59,756 bases of DNA, from positions 1-59,756 of the forward strand of contig BJGX01000005.1 of NCBI GenBank assembly GCA_014191035.1. Direction: 5' to 3'. Shown here in pieces: positions 44,520-53,342 of the stretch. The notes beneath the pieces were generated by a model that worked only from the letters and a program-made list of their open reading frames with translations, did not search any database and was not told the DNA's origin. The first letter of the stretch is position 1. Every line of letters starts with the position of its first letter. Source of the stretch: Candidatus Saccharimonadota bacterium (GTDB lineage Bacteria; Patescibacteriota; Saccharimonadia; CAILAD01; BJGX01). The translations under genes and the position numbers were made by a program.

Positions 44520-45145
44520 AAGGTATACTCCAAAAGTTTCATGTAACTACTTAAAGGATCTTCGCTACCAAAAATTAATGTATTAATATTGACCACATCA
44601 AATCCAGCTTGCAGAATCTTTTTAGCATTACCTTCGTTAACACCGCCATCTAGGCCAATTTCTGCGTGCGGAAGCAATTCCCTTGCCTCTCCAAGCCTTT
44701 CAAAAACTATAGGATCTAATTTCTGACCCGCAAAGCCAGCACTATAACCCATAATCAACAAGTGGTCTACAAGGTGTTTTAGAGGCTTTATCTTAGAAAG
44801 TTTGGTTTCAGGGTTTATAGCAACCCCAGCGCTTAGGCCAGATTTTTTAATCCTTTCTAAATGAGGGGTTAAATCCTCGCCACACTCAAATTGAATAATA
44901 ATATTATTAGGGTTAAAACTAATTGCCTTTTCCACAAAAGTTTTTGGGGCTTTGACCATAAGATGAATATCTATCTTTATTTCATTTAGCTTAGATATGT
45001 CTTCCAGCTGAATTGTTTTATTATCTACATATTCTCCATCAATTACATCAAGCTGGAACCTGTTTGTTAGTTGCCTTATAACATTCAATCTAGATATATA
45101 ATCTTCTTTATTATTTACCAAAACAGCTGGCACAATTTTTGTCAT
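44516..45145 (-). CDS. rpe: ribulose-phosphate 3-epimerase family protein
   Basis: 209 residues from the ATG at 45145, which overlaps the rpiB stop as ATGA; upstream in-frame ATGs lie inside rpiB. TIM barrel: KIVPAVLVNNKEDY, RFQLDVIDGEYVDN, DIHLMVKAP, GLDGGVNEGNAKKIL and a final phosphate-binding FDVVNINTLIFGS. Several catalytic spots are looser than in E. coli Rpe (VIDGEYV for MDVMDGHFV), so the exact substrate is not certain. Confidence 0.85.
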   Translation of the reverse strand: MTKIVPAVLVNNKEDYISRLNVIRQLTNRFQLDVIDGEYVDNKTIQLEDISKLNEIKIDIHLMVKAPKTFVEKAISFNPNNIIIQFECGEDLTPHLERIKKSGLSAGVAINPETKLSKIKPLKHLVDHLLIMGYSAGFAGQKLDPIVFERLGEARELLPHAEIGLDGGVNEGNAKKILQAGFDVVNINTLIFGSEDPLSSYMKLLEYTL

Positions 45146-45591
45146 AGCAACTCTCTTTCCATTTCTGATATTTCTTCGATTCTTCTTTTGTGCCTTTCTT
45201 CTCCAGAAAAGTTTGTATTCAGCCAAGCCCTAGAAATATCCAATAGCTCACGCCCGCTCAACTCTTTAGCCGACAGGCTTAAAACGTTGCTGTCATTATC
45301 TTTGCGCGTTTCAATAGCCTCTTCTGTTGAATCAACAGTTACCGCCCTAATTCCATTGATTTTATTAGCTGCTATAGACATTCCTTCTCCACTTTTACAA
45401 ATAAGAATGCCCATTGATCCAGGATTTTCTTTAACAGCTAAAGATACTTTTTTGGCATAAATCGGATAATCATCGTCTGGGTCAAGCTCGTATGGTCCCA
45501 TGTCGTGAATCGTGTAGATCTTTTCTAGTTCAGTAGCCAAGCGATTCTTGCTTTCAAATCCAGCGTGGTCGGCAGCTATAAATACTTTCAT
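45142..45591 (-). CDS. rpiB: ribose-5-phosphate isomerase B
   Basis: 149 residues: KVFIAADHAGFESKNRLATEL, DDDYPIYAKKV, the catalytic Cys in GILICKSGEGMSIAANKINGIRAV, and SNVLSLSAKELS. Interconverts ribose 5-phosphate and ribulose 5-phosphate. The usual CGTGxG anion loop is CKSGEG here. Starts 2 nt after the gap stop. Confidence 0.92.
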   Translation of the reverse strand: MKVFIAADHAGFESKNRLATELEKIYTIHDMGPYELDPDDDYPIYAKKVSLAVKENPGSMGILICKSGEGMSIAANKINGIRAVTVDSTEEAIETRKDNDSNVLSLSAKELSGRELLDISRAWLNTNFSGEERHKRRIEEISEMERELL

Positions 45592-45593
45592 AG

Positions 45594-46610
45594 CTACCTA
45601 GTTTTGGTACCGACTTTTTCTACAAGCTCCACCAATCGGTTAGAATAGCCCCACTCATTGTCATACCAAGCAACGATTTTAACTAAATTACCCCCAACAA
45701 CCTGTGTTAAATTAAGATCAACAATAGCCGAGTGAGGATCACCAATTAAATCACTAGATACCAATTGTTCAGATGTGCAGGCTAAAACGTGTTTCATTTC
45801 AGCGCTCTTTGAAGCGGCAATTAGAGCATTATTTATTTCTTCTACCGTAGTGTCTTCTTTAGTAACAATCGTAAAATCTGCAATCGAAACGACAGGAACC
45901 GGAACTCTGATACTTAAGCCTAAGAAATTATCCTTTAATGACTTTACTATTTTGGATGCAGCAACAGTGGCGTTCGTTGTTGTGGGAACAATATTCTCGG
46001 CTGCATTTCGACCCTCTCTCAAATCTTTACTAGGTCCATCCTGTAAAGATTGTGAAGCAGTATAGGCATGAACTGTTGTCATCAATGACTTTTCAATTCC
46101 AAATTCATTTTCAACTATGTAGGCAATTGGTGTTATGCAGTTTGTGGTACAAGATTGGTTGGAAATTACCTGCTCATCAGCTATTTGCTCTTCATTAACT
46201 CCAATTAGGAAATTACCCGCCTTAGGATTATTTTCTTCATTCTTTATTGCGGCAGAAACTACAACTCTTTTTGCACCAGCTTTTATGTGTAGTTGCGCAT
46301 CTTCGGCCTTCGTAAAAAAACCAGTCGACTCAATAACAACATCAATCTTCATCTTGTCCCAAGGAAGCTTACTAGGGTCCTTTTCTGCTAAGACCCGAAT
46401 TGTTTTTCCATCCACTATTAATGAATCATCGGTACTTTTAACATCTTTATGATAAGTTCCGTAATTACTATCATGCTTTAATAAATAAGCCAGAGTCTTT
46501 GTATCAGTTAAGTCGTTTATTGCGACCACATCCAGTTCGGGATTAGCAAAGGCAATTTTAAATGCACTTCTACCTATTCTGCCAAAGCCATTTATCGCAA
46601 CTTTTGTCAT
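45594..46610 (-). CDS. gap: glyceraldehyde-3-phosphate dehydrogenase
   Basis: 338 residues from the ATG at 46610, 5 nt after AAGGAG (a GTG two codons upstream is less likely). NAD motif VAINGFGRIGRSAFK, catalytic SCTTNC, and WYDNEWGYSNRLVELV. First gene of an eight-gene operon that ends with trxB. Confidence 0.97.
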   Translation of the reverse strand: MTKVAINGFGRIGRSAFKIAFANPELDVVAINDLTDTKTLAYLLKHDSNYGTYHKDVKSTDDSLIVDGKTIRVLAEKDPSKLPWDKMKIDVVIESTGFFTKAEDAQLHIKAGAKRVVVSAAIKNEENNPKAGNFLIGVNEEQIADEQVISNQSCTTNCITPIAYIVENEFGIEKSLMTTVHAYTASQSLQDGPSKDLREGRNAAENIVPTTTNATVAASKIVKSLKDNFLGLSIRVPVPVVSIADFTIVTKEDTTVEEINNALIAASKSAEMKHVLACTSEQLVSSDLIGDPHSAIVDLNLTQVVGGNLVKIVAWYDNEWGYSNRLVELVEKVGTKTR

Positions 46611-46673
46611 GCGCACTCCTTGATTCTTATGGTTATATTATAACAGCAATGGAGCCAAAATTTTTAATATTTT

Positions 46674-48308
46674 TTAATTTTTTGGAGGGTGTTTTGCGTT
46701 TGATAACATATCAACACTTATGTTTCTAGGCTGTTGTTGGTTTTTTTGAATTATGGGCTGATTGTCTATTGGGGCTTGGTTAAGTTCTAATGGACTGGTT
46801 ATTTTTGCATTTACGTATTTGCTGTGTTTATCGCGCCTGTTGTGATGATGCCGAATTGTGAAAAATAAAATTAATGTTGGCACAAAAATAAACAATATTG
46901 AAAAGCCAATGATTATTAAGTAAAGACTAGGATCAGTAGCTTCTTTGCCTTTCGATTTAGCATCTTGTGCCCTGGCAATAAAGTTATCAACCAATCTGTT
47001 CTGGGGATATTCTTGCTTTATTTTCTGAAAGTCACTCAGGGCCGAAGTGTAGTAGGCACTATTAAACTTTGACAGCCCTTGCTCCCAAAGTTTTTGATTG
47101 CCCGTGCTTTCACTGGGCACTTTTATACCATTTTTAATGAGCAAATCTTTAATATCCTGAATATCTCGCATATAGTTTATTTTGCTGGCCCCCAATGATC
47201 CGTCCGAAGTTATATATGTTGCCAAGCCAACTACCTCGCCATCAGAGTTATAAGCAGGACCCCCCGAATTTCCTTTTGCGATAGATACGTCGGTCTGAAT
47301 TAGCTTATTATTTGTACCATTAGCGTTTCTAATAGAACTTACTGTGCCTTGAGTTGTTGTGGGCAAACTCTGATTTTTGCTTACCAATTCATTTTCTGCT
47401 GAGCCAGGAAATCCAAGAACTGTGAGCTTACTTCCTTGGGTGACATTTAATAAAGAGCCGAGCCTATTAAATGGATAGTTTGTGCCTCTGTCGAGCTTTA
47501 ATATCGCTACATCAGAACCATTAAAACCCTCTTTGCTGACATTTTCGTAAGGGTCATAGTTTATATCGACCAATCTGGCTTTTATAACATTATCGTTGAA
47601 TCCAAAATTTTTGATGTTACCTAAATCAAAAGAAACCACTTCATCGGAAAGCTGAACAGCGTACACACTATCTGCGCTATTTTCTTTTACTTCTGTCTTT
47701 TCTAAAGCACTATCACTTAAAGAACCTTTTATTGCAGCAAGAGCGTCCTTGTCTCCTGATGCTGCCTTATTATAAAAGTCACTTTCAGTAGATTTACTTA
47801 TTAAGCCTGCCTTGTTTAGAAAACTTAGATAACTTTTTATAATTGGTAAATTTCCAAGATCAATACTGGTAGATAGTACTTCTCCAACAGAGCTTTTTAC
47901 CACGTGCCCATTGGTTGCAATATAACCTTCGGGGCTGACAATAAATCCAGAGCCATACCCCGCCGAACATCCACCCGAGAAATTTTCTACGGCACTATCT
48001 AGTTTTAGATTAAAGTTTGGACAATAAGCAGTCGCAATTCTTACTACTGCTGGCTCATTTTTTGCCACCAACTGACTATCATCAGCCTTCTGGTTGTAAT
48101 TGGTGCTCGAGTTGAATATATTGGCTGCTTCTTGAGCTTTCTTATTATTAGATGCCGATATATATAGGACTATACTTAAAGCGATGACCGTAAGGATAGA
48201 TAAAAATATAAATATTGCCTCCATTCCCCACAAAAATTTTGAAGGAGGCTTAGGGGCCTTATTAGATTCATTTTTACCTTCATAGCCTGAAGGTCTTTGA
48301 TTAAGCAT
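46674..48308 (-). CDS. membrane-bound HtrA-like serine protease with two membrane helices
   Basis: 544 residues. Helix 1 at about 28-50; trypsin-like domain from about 80 to 380 with the triad TNGHVV (His), GSDVAILKL (Asp) and GNSGGPAYN (Ser), interrupted by a ~90-residue helical insert after the His block. Then a short TPR-like segment (YYTSALSDFQKIKQEYPQNRLVDNFIARAQ) and helix 2 (LYLIIIGFSILFIFVPTLI) with a Pro/Gln tail. No PDZ domain is seen. Probably an extracytoplasmic protease. Confidence 0.86.
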   Translation of the reverse strand: MLNQRPSGYEGKNESNKAPKPPSKFLWGMEAIFIFLSILTVIALSIVLYISASNNKKAQEAANIFNSSTNYNQKADDSQLVAKNEPAVVRIATAYCPNFNLKLDSAVENFSGGCSAGYGSGFIVSPEGYIATNGHVVKSSVGEVLSTSIDLGNLPIIKSYLSFLNKAGLISKSTESDFYNKAASGDKDALAAIKGSLSDSALEKTEVKENSADSVYAVQLSDEVVSFDLGNIKNFGFNDNVIKARLVDINYDPYENVSKEGFNGSDVAILKLDRGTNYPFNRLGSLLNVTQGSKLTVLGFPGSAENELVSKNQSLPTTTQGTVSSIRNANGTNNKLIQTDVSIAKGNSGGPAYNSDGEVVGLATYITSDGSLGASKINYMRDIQDIKDLLIKNGIKVPSESTGNQKLWEQGLSKFNSAYYTSALSDFQKIKQEYPQNRLVDNFIARAQDAKSKGKEATDPSLYLIIIGFSILFIFVPTLILFFTIRHHHNRRDKHSKYVNAKITSPLELNQAPIDNQPIIQKNQQQPRNISVDMLSNAKHPPKN

Positions 48309-48332
48309 AATGTTTATGCTTATTTTATCACA

Positions 48333-48671
48333 CTACTTCTTGTGTTTGCTGTGTGGTTTACAGGTATTATTTGAGCAATCCGCCCCCTCTAAAAGCATAA
48401 TTATATCTTCTTTATCGTGAGCCCCGCATAAAGCCTGTTTGGTTTCAGTATTTACAAATGCCGGAACTCCAGGCAGTCCTCCACAAGCTTCTCCGATAAT
48501 ATCATTGTATTCTTCCATTTTTCGGGCGTTTTCTTCGTTATTCCAGACTTCTAGTTTTTCAATCTTTGCACCAGTTTCTTTTTCAAGCTCTTCAATAACC
48601 GGCTTCATTGCTATACAATGCGGGCAAGTCTCACCATAAAATTCTATTACATGACCATATTTTTTTGCCAT
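48333..48671 (-). CDS. thioredoxin-fold protein with CPHC
   Basis: 112 residues: FYGETCPHCIAMKPVIEEL gives the active-site CPHC, and GGLPGVPAFVNTET the cis-Pro loop. A His/Lys-rich tail with two Cys (CSNNTCKPHSKHKK) could bind metal. No signal peptide. GGAGGG precedes the ATG. Confidence 0.85.
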   Translation of the reverse strand: MAKKYGHVIEFYGETCPHCIAMKPVIEELEKETGAKIEKLEVWNNEENARKMEEYNDIIGEACGGLPGVPAFVNTETKQALCGAHDKEDIIMLLEGADCSNNTCKPHSKHKK

Positions 48672-48728
48672 TTACCCTCCTTGGCGTTAGTTATGATACT
48701 AGTATAGTATTTTAAAAAATAATTACAA

Positions 48729-49394
48729 TTACTGTGCAAGTGCTTTATCTATAGCTTGCTCAATAGAGCTTGATCCGCTCTTGGTGTCTACCTGAACGCC
48801 ATTTACAAAAAAGCTTGGTGTGCCCTCTAGTTTGAAGGCGTCACCTAGTGCAGCCTGATTGTTAATAATATCTATAACCTTTTGGCTTGCGTAATCTTGC
48901 TTATATTGATCCACGTTTATTCCTATTTCTCTGGCGTAGCTTTCAAGCTTGCCCTTTGGATCTTTTAGTTTTTCCCATTCTTTTTGTCTCTCATAAAGAA
49001 TGTCGTGCATCTGCCAGAACTTACCCTGCAAGGCTGATGCTTCGGCTGCTTGTGCTGCAGACTGGGCATTGTCATGTATTTGAGGAAGTGGGTAGTTCAA
49101 AAATACAAATTTAATCTTCCCATCGTATTTAGGAAGAATGTTTTCTTTTAAGACTTTATGGTACTGAGCGCAGGCTGGGCACTGGTAATCCCCAAACTCA
49201 CTTAAAGTTACTTTGGCATCTTCGGGACCTAGGAAGTTGCCCTGGCTTAGTTTTGCTACATCTGCTTCAACCTTGGGCCGATTAGTATTTGTGGTATTAA
49301 CGCTACTTTCCGGACGGGACAAGGCATAAACAACAAAGCCTATGACAGCCACTATTAGAGTGATAATTATTATTTTGGGTAAATTCTTTTTCAT
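48729..49394 (-). CDS. DsbA-family membrane-anchored thiol oxidoreductase
   Basis: 221 residues. Residues 7-24 form a membrane anchor (IIIITLIVAVIGFVVYAL). The thioredoxin_4/DsbA domain has FGDYQCPACAQYHKVLKE (CPAC) and LEGTPSFFVNGVQVD (cis-Pro). It likely forms or shuffles disulfides outside the membrane, serving Cys-bearing exported proteins such as the Rpf-like and surface proteins. Confidence 0.9.
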   Translation of the reverse strand: MKKNLPKIIIITLIVAVIGFVVYALSRPESSVNTTNTNRPKVEADVAKLSQGNFLGPEDAKVTLSEFGDYQCPACAQYHKVLKENILPKYDGKIKFVFLNYPLPQIHDNAQSAAQAAEASALQGKFWQMHDILYERQKEWEKLKDPKGKLESYAREIGINVDQYKQDYASQKVIDIINNQAALGDAFKLEGTPSFFVNGVQVDTKSGSSSIEQAIDKALAQ

Positions 49395-49430
49395 AATATA
49401 TCTATTCTACCAACTATTTATATAAGCTAA

Positions 49431-49459
49431 AAGCATAAGCTTTTGTGACACTTATGCTT
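49431..49459 (-). terminator. Terminator of rpmG
   Basis: AAGCATAAG/CTTATGCTT nine-base stem with an 11-nt loop, followed on the minus strand by a short T run. Confidence 0.6.
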
Positions 49460-49472
49460 CTAAAATTTTGAA

Positions 49473-49646
49473 TTAGTTTAATTTCGCTTTAACTTCAACG
49501 AAAGTTTCAACCTTGCGAGTTTTCGGGTCAAACTTTTTCATTTCAAGCTTATCTGGTGTGTTTAGCGTATTTTTTACAGTAAAATACCGGCTACCTGTAG
49601 CCTTATTCTTCAACACAACTAATTGTCGTTTGGTATTCTTTGCCAT
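49473..49646 (-). CDS. rpmG: 50S ribosomal protein L33, cysteine-free form
   Basis: 57 residues: MAKNTKRQLVVLKNKATGSR, YFTVKNTLNTPDKLEMKKFD, and a C-terminal RKVETFVEVKAKLN. This is L33 of the C-minus type, without the two CxxC pairs that bind zinc. TATAAT lies 11 nt before the ATG, giving a leader of a few bases. Confidence 0.92.
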   Translation of the reverse strand: MAKNTKRQLVVLKNKATGSRYFTVKNTLNTPDKLEMKKFDPKTRKVETFVEVKAKLN

Positions 49647-49675
49647 AATGAGTATGAATTATATCTTATAATCGA

Positions 49676-50209
49676 CTATTTTTCAAGCTTATTTGAAGCT
49701 ATCTCTACCCAATTTTTATCTTCATGATCCTTTTTATACAAACATACCCTATCGAAAGTATAGTTTTTATCAAAAACCAACCCCTTTAGCTCACTAATAA
49801 GTCTCTGAGCATTTTCGGAATCTAGACGGTTTACCAAGGTTAAATGAGGATGATAGGGCCAAATATCCGTTATATCTTGCAGTATCTTTTCTACTTGTGG
49901 CTTGTATAATTCTTTAATTTTTTCAAAATCTTCATGTTTTACTGGTTCAGAATAAACTGCATTATTTGAATGGTTCATGAAAGCTTCAAAATTTTTAAAA
50001 TTAACAGAAAAACCCCTATAGCCCGAGGCTTTTTTAAATTCTTTAATAGCATCGTCAATTGGTATTTTAAATTGACTGGGCCTGTAGAGTGTGATATGCG
50101 GGCCCAAGGTAATCTTCCAGCGTGGTGCAAAATCTTTGTATTTATCGCGCAGCTTAATAAATTCTTCAGATTCCGATTCTTTAAGAGGCAAAGCAATAAG
50201 ATATCGCAT
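49676..50209 (-). CDS. 2'-5' RNA ligase (2H phosphoesterase) family protein
   Basis: 177 residues with two H-x-T motifs, GPHITLYRP at about residue 39 and HPHLTLVNR at about 122, the hallmark of the 2H phosphoesterase fold. It may act on RNA ends or cyclic phosphates. Its start touches the xth stop, so both are co-transcribed. Confidence 0.85.
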   Translation of the reverse strand: MRYLIALPLKESESEEFIKLRDKYKDFAPRWKITLGPHITLYRPSQFKIPIDDAIKEFKKASGYRGFSVNFKNFEAFMNHSNNAVYSEPVKHEDFEKIKELYKPQVEKILQDITDIWPYHPHLTLVNRLDSENAQRLISELKGLVFDKNYTFDRVCLYKKDHEDKNWVEIASNKLEK

Positions 50210-51009
50210 TATAAGTCAACTTCAACCGAAACAGGACAATGGTCACTACCCATTTGTTCTGGATGAATTTCGGCAGCTTTAATCTTTGGCTTCAATGACT
50301 TACTGGCAAGCCAATAATCGATGCGCCAACCAACATTATTTGCCCTAGCATTACCCCAGTGCGTCCACCATGTGTAGTAGCCGTTGCCTTTTTTAAATAG
50401 CCTTAGAGTATCCACAAAACCAGCTTTAACAAAGTTATCTATTCCCTCACGTTCTTCAGTGGTATAGCCCTTTTTGCCTTCGTTTGGCTTAGGCCTGGCT
50501 AGGTCATCGGGTGTATGCGCGACATTTAAATCCCCACAAGCCAATACCGGCTTTTTCTTTTGAAGCAATTTGCAGTAATCCAAAAATGCTGGGTCCCAGT
50601 GATCGTGCCTAAGTGGTATTCTACTTAAATCATCTTTGGCATTTGGTGTATACACAGTTACTACATAAAATTTATCAAACTCAGCTGCAATTACCCGGCC
50701 TTCTGTGGAGCTATCGCGATCCTCATTATCAACTAAATGATATTTTTCAGAAATTTTATCAGGAAATCCATATTCAACACTGATAGGTTTAATTTTAGAA
50801 AAAATCGCAGTTCCGCTGTAACCCTTCTTCTCAGCTGAGTTCCAGTACTCTTCGTAGCCAGGCAAGTCAATTTCGACCTGGTCTTTATGAGCCTTGGTTT
50901 CTTGCAAACAAATTATGTCTGGGCTGTAATTTTTTAAGAACTTTTGAAATTCACCCTTTTTAAGTACTGCCCGAATTCCATTAACATTCCACGAATATAG
51001 CTTTATCAT
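50209..51009 (-). CDS. xth: exodeoxyribonuclease III / AP endonuclease
   Basis: 266 residues: KLYSWNVNGIRAVLKKG, IICLQETKAHKD with the catalytic Glu, GDLNVAHTPDDLARPK and GSDHCPVSVEVDL with the catalytic Asp-His. Cuts at abasic sites in base excision repair. TATAAT stands 6 nt before the ATG, directly beside a terminator. Confidence 0.95.
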   Translation of the reverse strand: MIKLYSWNVNGIRAVLKKGEFQKFLKNYSPDIICLQETKAHKDQVEIDLPGYEEYWNSAEKKGYSGTAIFSKIKPISVEYGFPDKISEKYHLVDNEDRDSSTEGRVIAAEFDKFYVVTVYTPNAKDDLSRIPLRHDHWDPAFLDYCKLLQKKKPVLACGDLNVAHTPDDLARPKPNEGKKGYTTEEREGIDNFVKAGFVDTLRLFKKGNGYYTWWTHWGNARANNVGWRIDYWLASKSLKPKIKAAEIHPEQMGSDHCPVSVEVDL

Positions 51010-51015
51010 TCTTTA

Positions 51016-51021
51016 ATTATA
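51016..51021 (-). promoter_or_regulatory. -10 box of xth, leaderless start
   Basis: Perfect TATAAT, 6 nt, ATG. It abuts the terminator of the upstream small gene. Confidence 0.6.
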
Positions 51022-51052
51022 ACAAAAATAAACCTTTTTACAGGTTTATTTT
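51020..51052 (-). terminator. Terminator of the 56-residue protein transcript
   Basis: AAAATAAACC/GGTTTATTTT stem with a TTTTTACA loop, followed on the minus strand by TTTTTGTT. Confidence 0.8.
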
Positions 51053-51069
51053 GAGAGTTAGGTATTTCG

Positions 51070-51145
51070 CATAAAAACCACATGCGGACGATCGATTCGT
51101 ATCGGGTCAAAATTCACCCGAGCGAGAATCGCCCACATGCGCACT
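51070..51145 (-). ncRNA. GC-rich structured segment, possible small RNA or structured 3' UTR
   Basis: A GC-rich island between the 56-residue gene and its terminator. It contains an imperfect hairpin GATTC-CGGGT/ACCCG-GAATC (51094-51130) and a direct repeat CCACATGCG at 51078-51086 and 51133-51141, plus an ATCGAT on each side. No reading frame fits. Whether it is processed as an RNA is not known. Confidence 0.4.
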
Positions 51146-51175
51146 TTTATATCGATCAAAACCCTAACCTTTCAT

Positions 51176-51346
51176 TTAGTTTGATTTTTTTGTCGATTGG
51201 ACAGACATAGTCTTGGCCTGCAAGGCTTCTGCCCGTCTAGCCCACTTTGTTGCCATTTCGTCTAAGATGTCTTCGACAACTTGACGATCGTGCAGCAGAT
51301 TCCTGTGCATACGACGGAACTGCTTTAAAGCTCTTCGTCTTTTCAT
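51176..51346 (-). CDS. 56-residue basic protein, unknown function
   Basis: MKRRRALKQFRRMHRNLLHD then a helical VVEDILDEMATKWARRAEALQAKTMSV; strongly basic N-terminus, possibly RNA-binding. GAGGAGGTGAAAGGAT before the ATG is one of the strongest ribosome binding sites in the window. A TATAAT (51384-51389) overlaps an inverted repeat. No family recognised. Confidence 0.75.
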   Translation of the reverse strand: MKRRRALKQFRRMHRNLLHDRQVVEDILDEMATKWARRAEALQAKTMSVQSTKKSN

Positions 51347-51372
51347 ATCCTTTCACCTCCTCTCTTAAAAGC

Positions 51373-51393
51373 GGTGTATTTTTATTATACACC
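51373..51393 (-). promoter_or_regulatory. inverted repeat overlapping the -10 of the 56-residue gene
   Basis: GGTGTAT (51373-51379) and ATACACC (51387-51393) form a perfect palindrome with a 7-nt centre; the minus-strand TATAAT lies inside it. It may be an operator. Confidence 0.45.
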
Positions 51394-51437
51394 CATTTAA
51401 ACAAAGGCAAGCAAATTTTGTGACAAAATTGTTATGT

Positions 51438-51764
51438 TTATAGCTTGTCTATCTTGGCAGCCATTATAAAGTCATTTTCACTAAGGCCCTTTACAGCGTG
51501 CGTGTACAATTCCAAATCTACAATGTTATAGAAAATATAAATATCTGGGTGGTGCCCCTCATGATTAGCAATATCTGCAACATCGTTTACAAACTTCATT
51601 GCCTCTTTAAAGTCTTTGAATTTAAATTTGCGCTTAATACTATGGTCTTTTATTACTTCCCACTCAGAGTCTACCTCTTTAATATATTTTTTAATGTCTC
51701 CTTGTGGCATTGGTGGGGTTCCACCCTCGCAGGCAAAACAAGTACGGCTAGCTAAATCTTTCAT
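51438..51764 (-). CDS. pterin-4a-carbinolamine dehydratase
   Basis: 108 residues. NHEGHHPDIYIFYNIVDLELYTHAVKGLSENDF holds the His-His-Pro and later His of the family active site; the N-terminal Cys-x-x-Cys is an addition. The family recycles oxidised pterins or acts as a dimerisation cofactor; no aromatic hydroxylase is seen here. AAGGAGG precedes the ATG. It diverges from murB. Confidence 0.88.
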   Translation of the reverse strand: MKDLASRTCFACEGGTPPMPQGDIKKYIKEVDSEWEVIKDHSIKRKFKFKDFKEAMKFVNDVADIANHEGHHPDIYIFYNIVDLELYTHAVKGLSENDFIMAAKIDKL

Positions 51765-51804
51765 GATCCTCCTTATTAATTAAGCTTTGGTTTAGATTAT
51801 ATAG

Positions 51805-51810
51805 TAAAAT
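51805..51810 (+). promoter_or_regulatory. -10 box of murB, leaderless start
   Basis: TAAAAT, 7 nt, ATG. No Shine-Dalgarno. Confidence 0.5.
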
Positions 51811-51817
51811 AACTCTT

Positions 51818-52864
51818 ATGAATTTAAAAATCCAAGAAAATGTTCCATTAGCCGAGTTAACCACTTTCAAAATTGGCGGCAATGCTAGATACTTTGCTGA
51901 AATTAACTCCATTGATGAGCTAGTAGAGGCTTTTGAATGGGTGAAGGACAAGGGCCTGGGTTATTTTATTCTTGGTGGTGGTAGCAATACTATCTTTAAT
52001 GATGAAGACTATCTTGGCCTAATTATAAAGATGAATATTATGGGTTTTGAAGTAATAAATGAGGATGAATCTAGTGCCACTATAAAAGTTGGAGCCGGTG
52101 AAGACTGGGATGAAACAGTAAAGAGGACTGTCGATATGAATTTATCTGGTATGGAGGCTCTTTCAGGCGTGCCTGGTAACACCGGGGCCACGCCTGTACA
52201 GAATATTGGCGCCTATGGCCAGGAAGTTAAGGATACAATATATTTTGTTGAGGTCTACGACACAAAGCAAAACAAAGTTACTAAATTAAGCAATGAAGAT
52301 TGTAATTTTAGTTACAGAGATAGCATATTTAAAAGCTCCGAAAGGGGCCGATACATAATATGTTTTGTTGCCTTCAAATTATCTAAGGAGAAAGCTGAAA
52401 TTCCGCAATATAAAGATGTGATTAATTATTTTAAAGATAAAAATATAATAAACCCAAGCCTCCAAGAAATTCGCGAAGCAATACTTGAAATTCGTAAAAA
52501 CAAATTCGTGAATCCGTCTATCATGCCTAATGCGGGATCATTTTTTAAAAACCCCAAAGTCTCTAAAGAAATTGCAGAAAAAATAATGCTTAAATACCCT
52601 GATATCAAGCTATACCCAGAAGACACAAAGATTTTTCCAAACCCCGATGGTACTTATAAATTAGCAGCTGGCTGGCTAATTCAGGAGGCCGGATTTAAGG
52701 GTGTTGAGCTTGAAAAAGTTAGAATTGACCCAAATCATGCATTAGTACTAGAAAACAAAGGGGGAGCAAGCCAAAAAGATTTGATGGATTTGGTAGATAA
52801 AGTAAAAAGCAAAGTCTTTGAACTGTTTGAGGTTGAACTAGAAATAGAACCTGTAGTGATTTAG
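51818..52864 (+). CDS. murB: UDP-N-acetylenolpyruvoylglucosamine reductase, type I
   Basis: 348 residues. FAD domain: LTTFKIGGNARYFAEI, LGGGSNTIF, MEALSGVPGNTGATPVQNIGAYGQEV; C-terminal domain with the catalytic Ser in NAGSFFKNPKV. Length and insertions match the E. coli-type MurB. It makes UDP-MurNAc for peptidoglycan, so the organism retains at least part of wall synthesis. Confidence 0.95.
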   Translation: MNLKIQENVPLAELTTFKIGGNARYFAEINSIDELVEAFEWVKDKGLGYFILGGGSNTIFNDEDYLGLIIKMNIMGFEVINEDESSATIKVGAGEDWDETVKRTVDMNLSGMEALSGVPGNTGATPVQNIGAYGQEVKDTIYFVEVYDTKQNKVTKLSNEDCNFSYRDSIFKSSERGRYIICFVAFKLSKEKAEIPQYKDVINYFKDKNIINPSLQEIREAILEIRKNKFVNPSIMPNAGSFFKNPKVSKEIAEKIMLKYPDIKLYPEDTKIFPNPDGTYKLAAGWLIQEAGFKGVELEKVRIDPNHALVLENKGGASQKDLMDLVDKVKSKVFELFEVELEIEPVVI

Positions 52865-53274
52865 GACCAAACTGCGTATAGGGTAGCGCTCATTGCCATA
52901 AGTATTAGCACCTGGCCAGATAGATCAATCAGCATAAGTTTGGTGCTAATTTTTTCAAATAAGCCACCTGCGACAACGTAAGTGACTATAAATCCAAGCC
53001 AAATCCATCCAGCCACCTTAACAGCCTCGAACATGCTTTGGGGGTTAGTAATTATGATAAATCTTTGAAGTACAATTGCAGTTAATACAATCATCACAAG
53101 TGCAACTAAATACTTAGCTGGAGATCCACCCCTTAACTCTTTATCTTTTATTTTGGCTTCCTTTTGCCACATTTTGCCAAAAGCAATTGGTGAATACCAG
53201 ATTCCTGAAACCACTATTGCAGCAAGGGTTGATAGCAAAATACCTACCCAGTTATCAGTTATTAAATTCAACAT
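52861..53274 (-). CDS. DUF1761 family membrane protein
   Basis: 137 residues, four membrane helices. VVSGIWYSPIAFGKMWQKEAKI near residue 22 is the DUF1761 signature. Function unknown. AAAGGAG precedes the ATG; its stop overlaps the end of murB on the other strand. Confidence 0.85.
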   Translation of the reverse strand: MLNLITDNWVGILLSTLAAIVVSGIWYSPIAFGKMWQKEAKIKDKELRGGSPAKYLVALVMIVLTAIVLQRFIIITNPQSMFEAVKVAGWIWLGFIVTYVVAGGLFEKISTKLMLIDLSGQVLILMAMSATLYAVWS

Positions 53275-53342
53275 AAGCGCTCCTTTTTGTTTTAAAAGTT
53301 ATGCTTATATTATGCACTTAATTTATTATTTATCAAGTTTTA

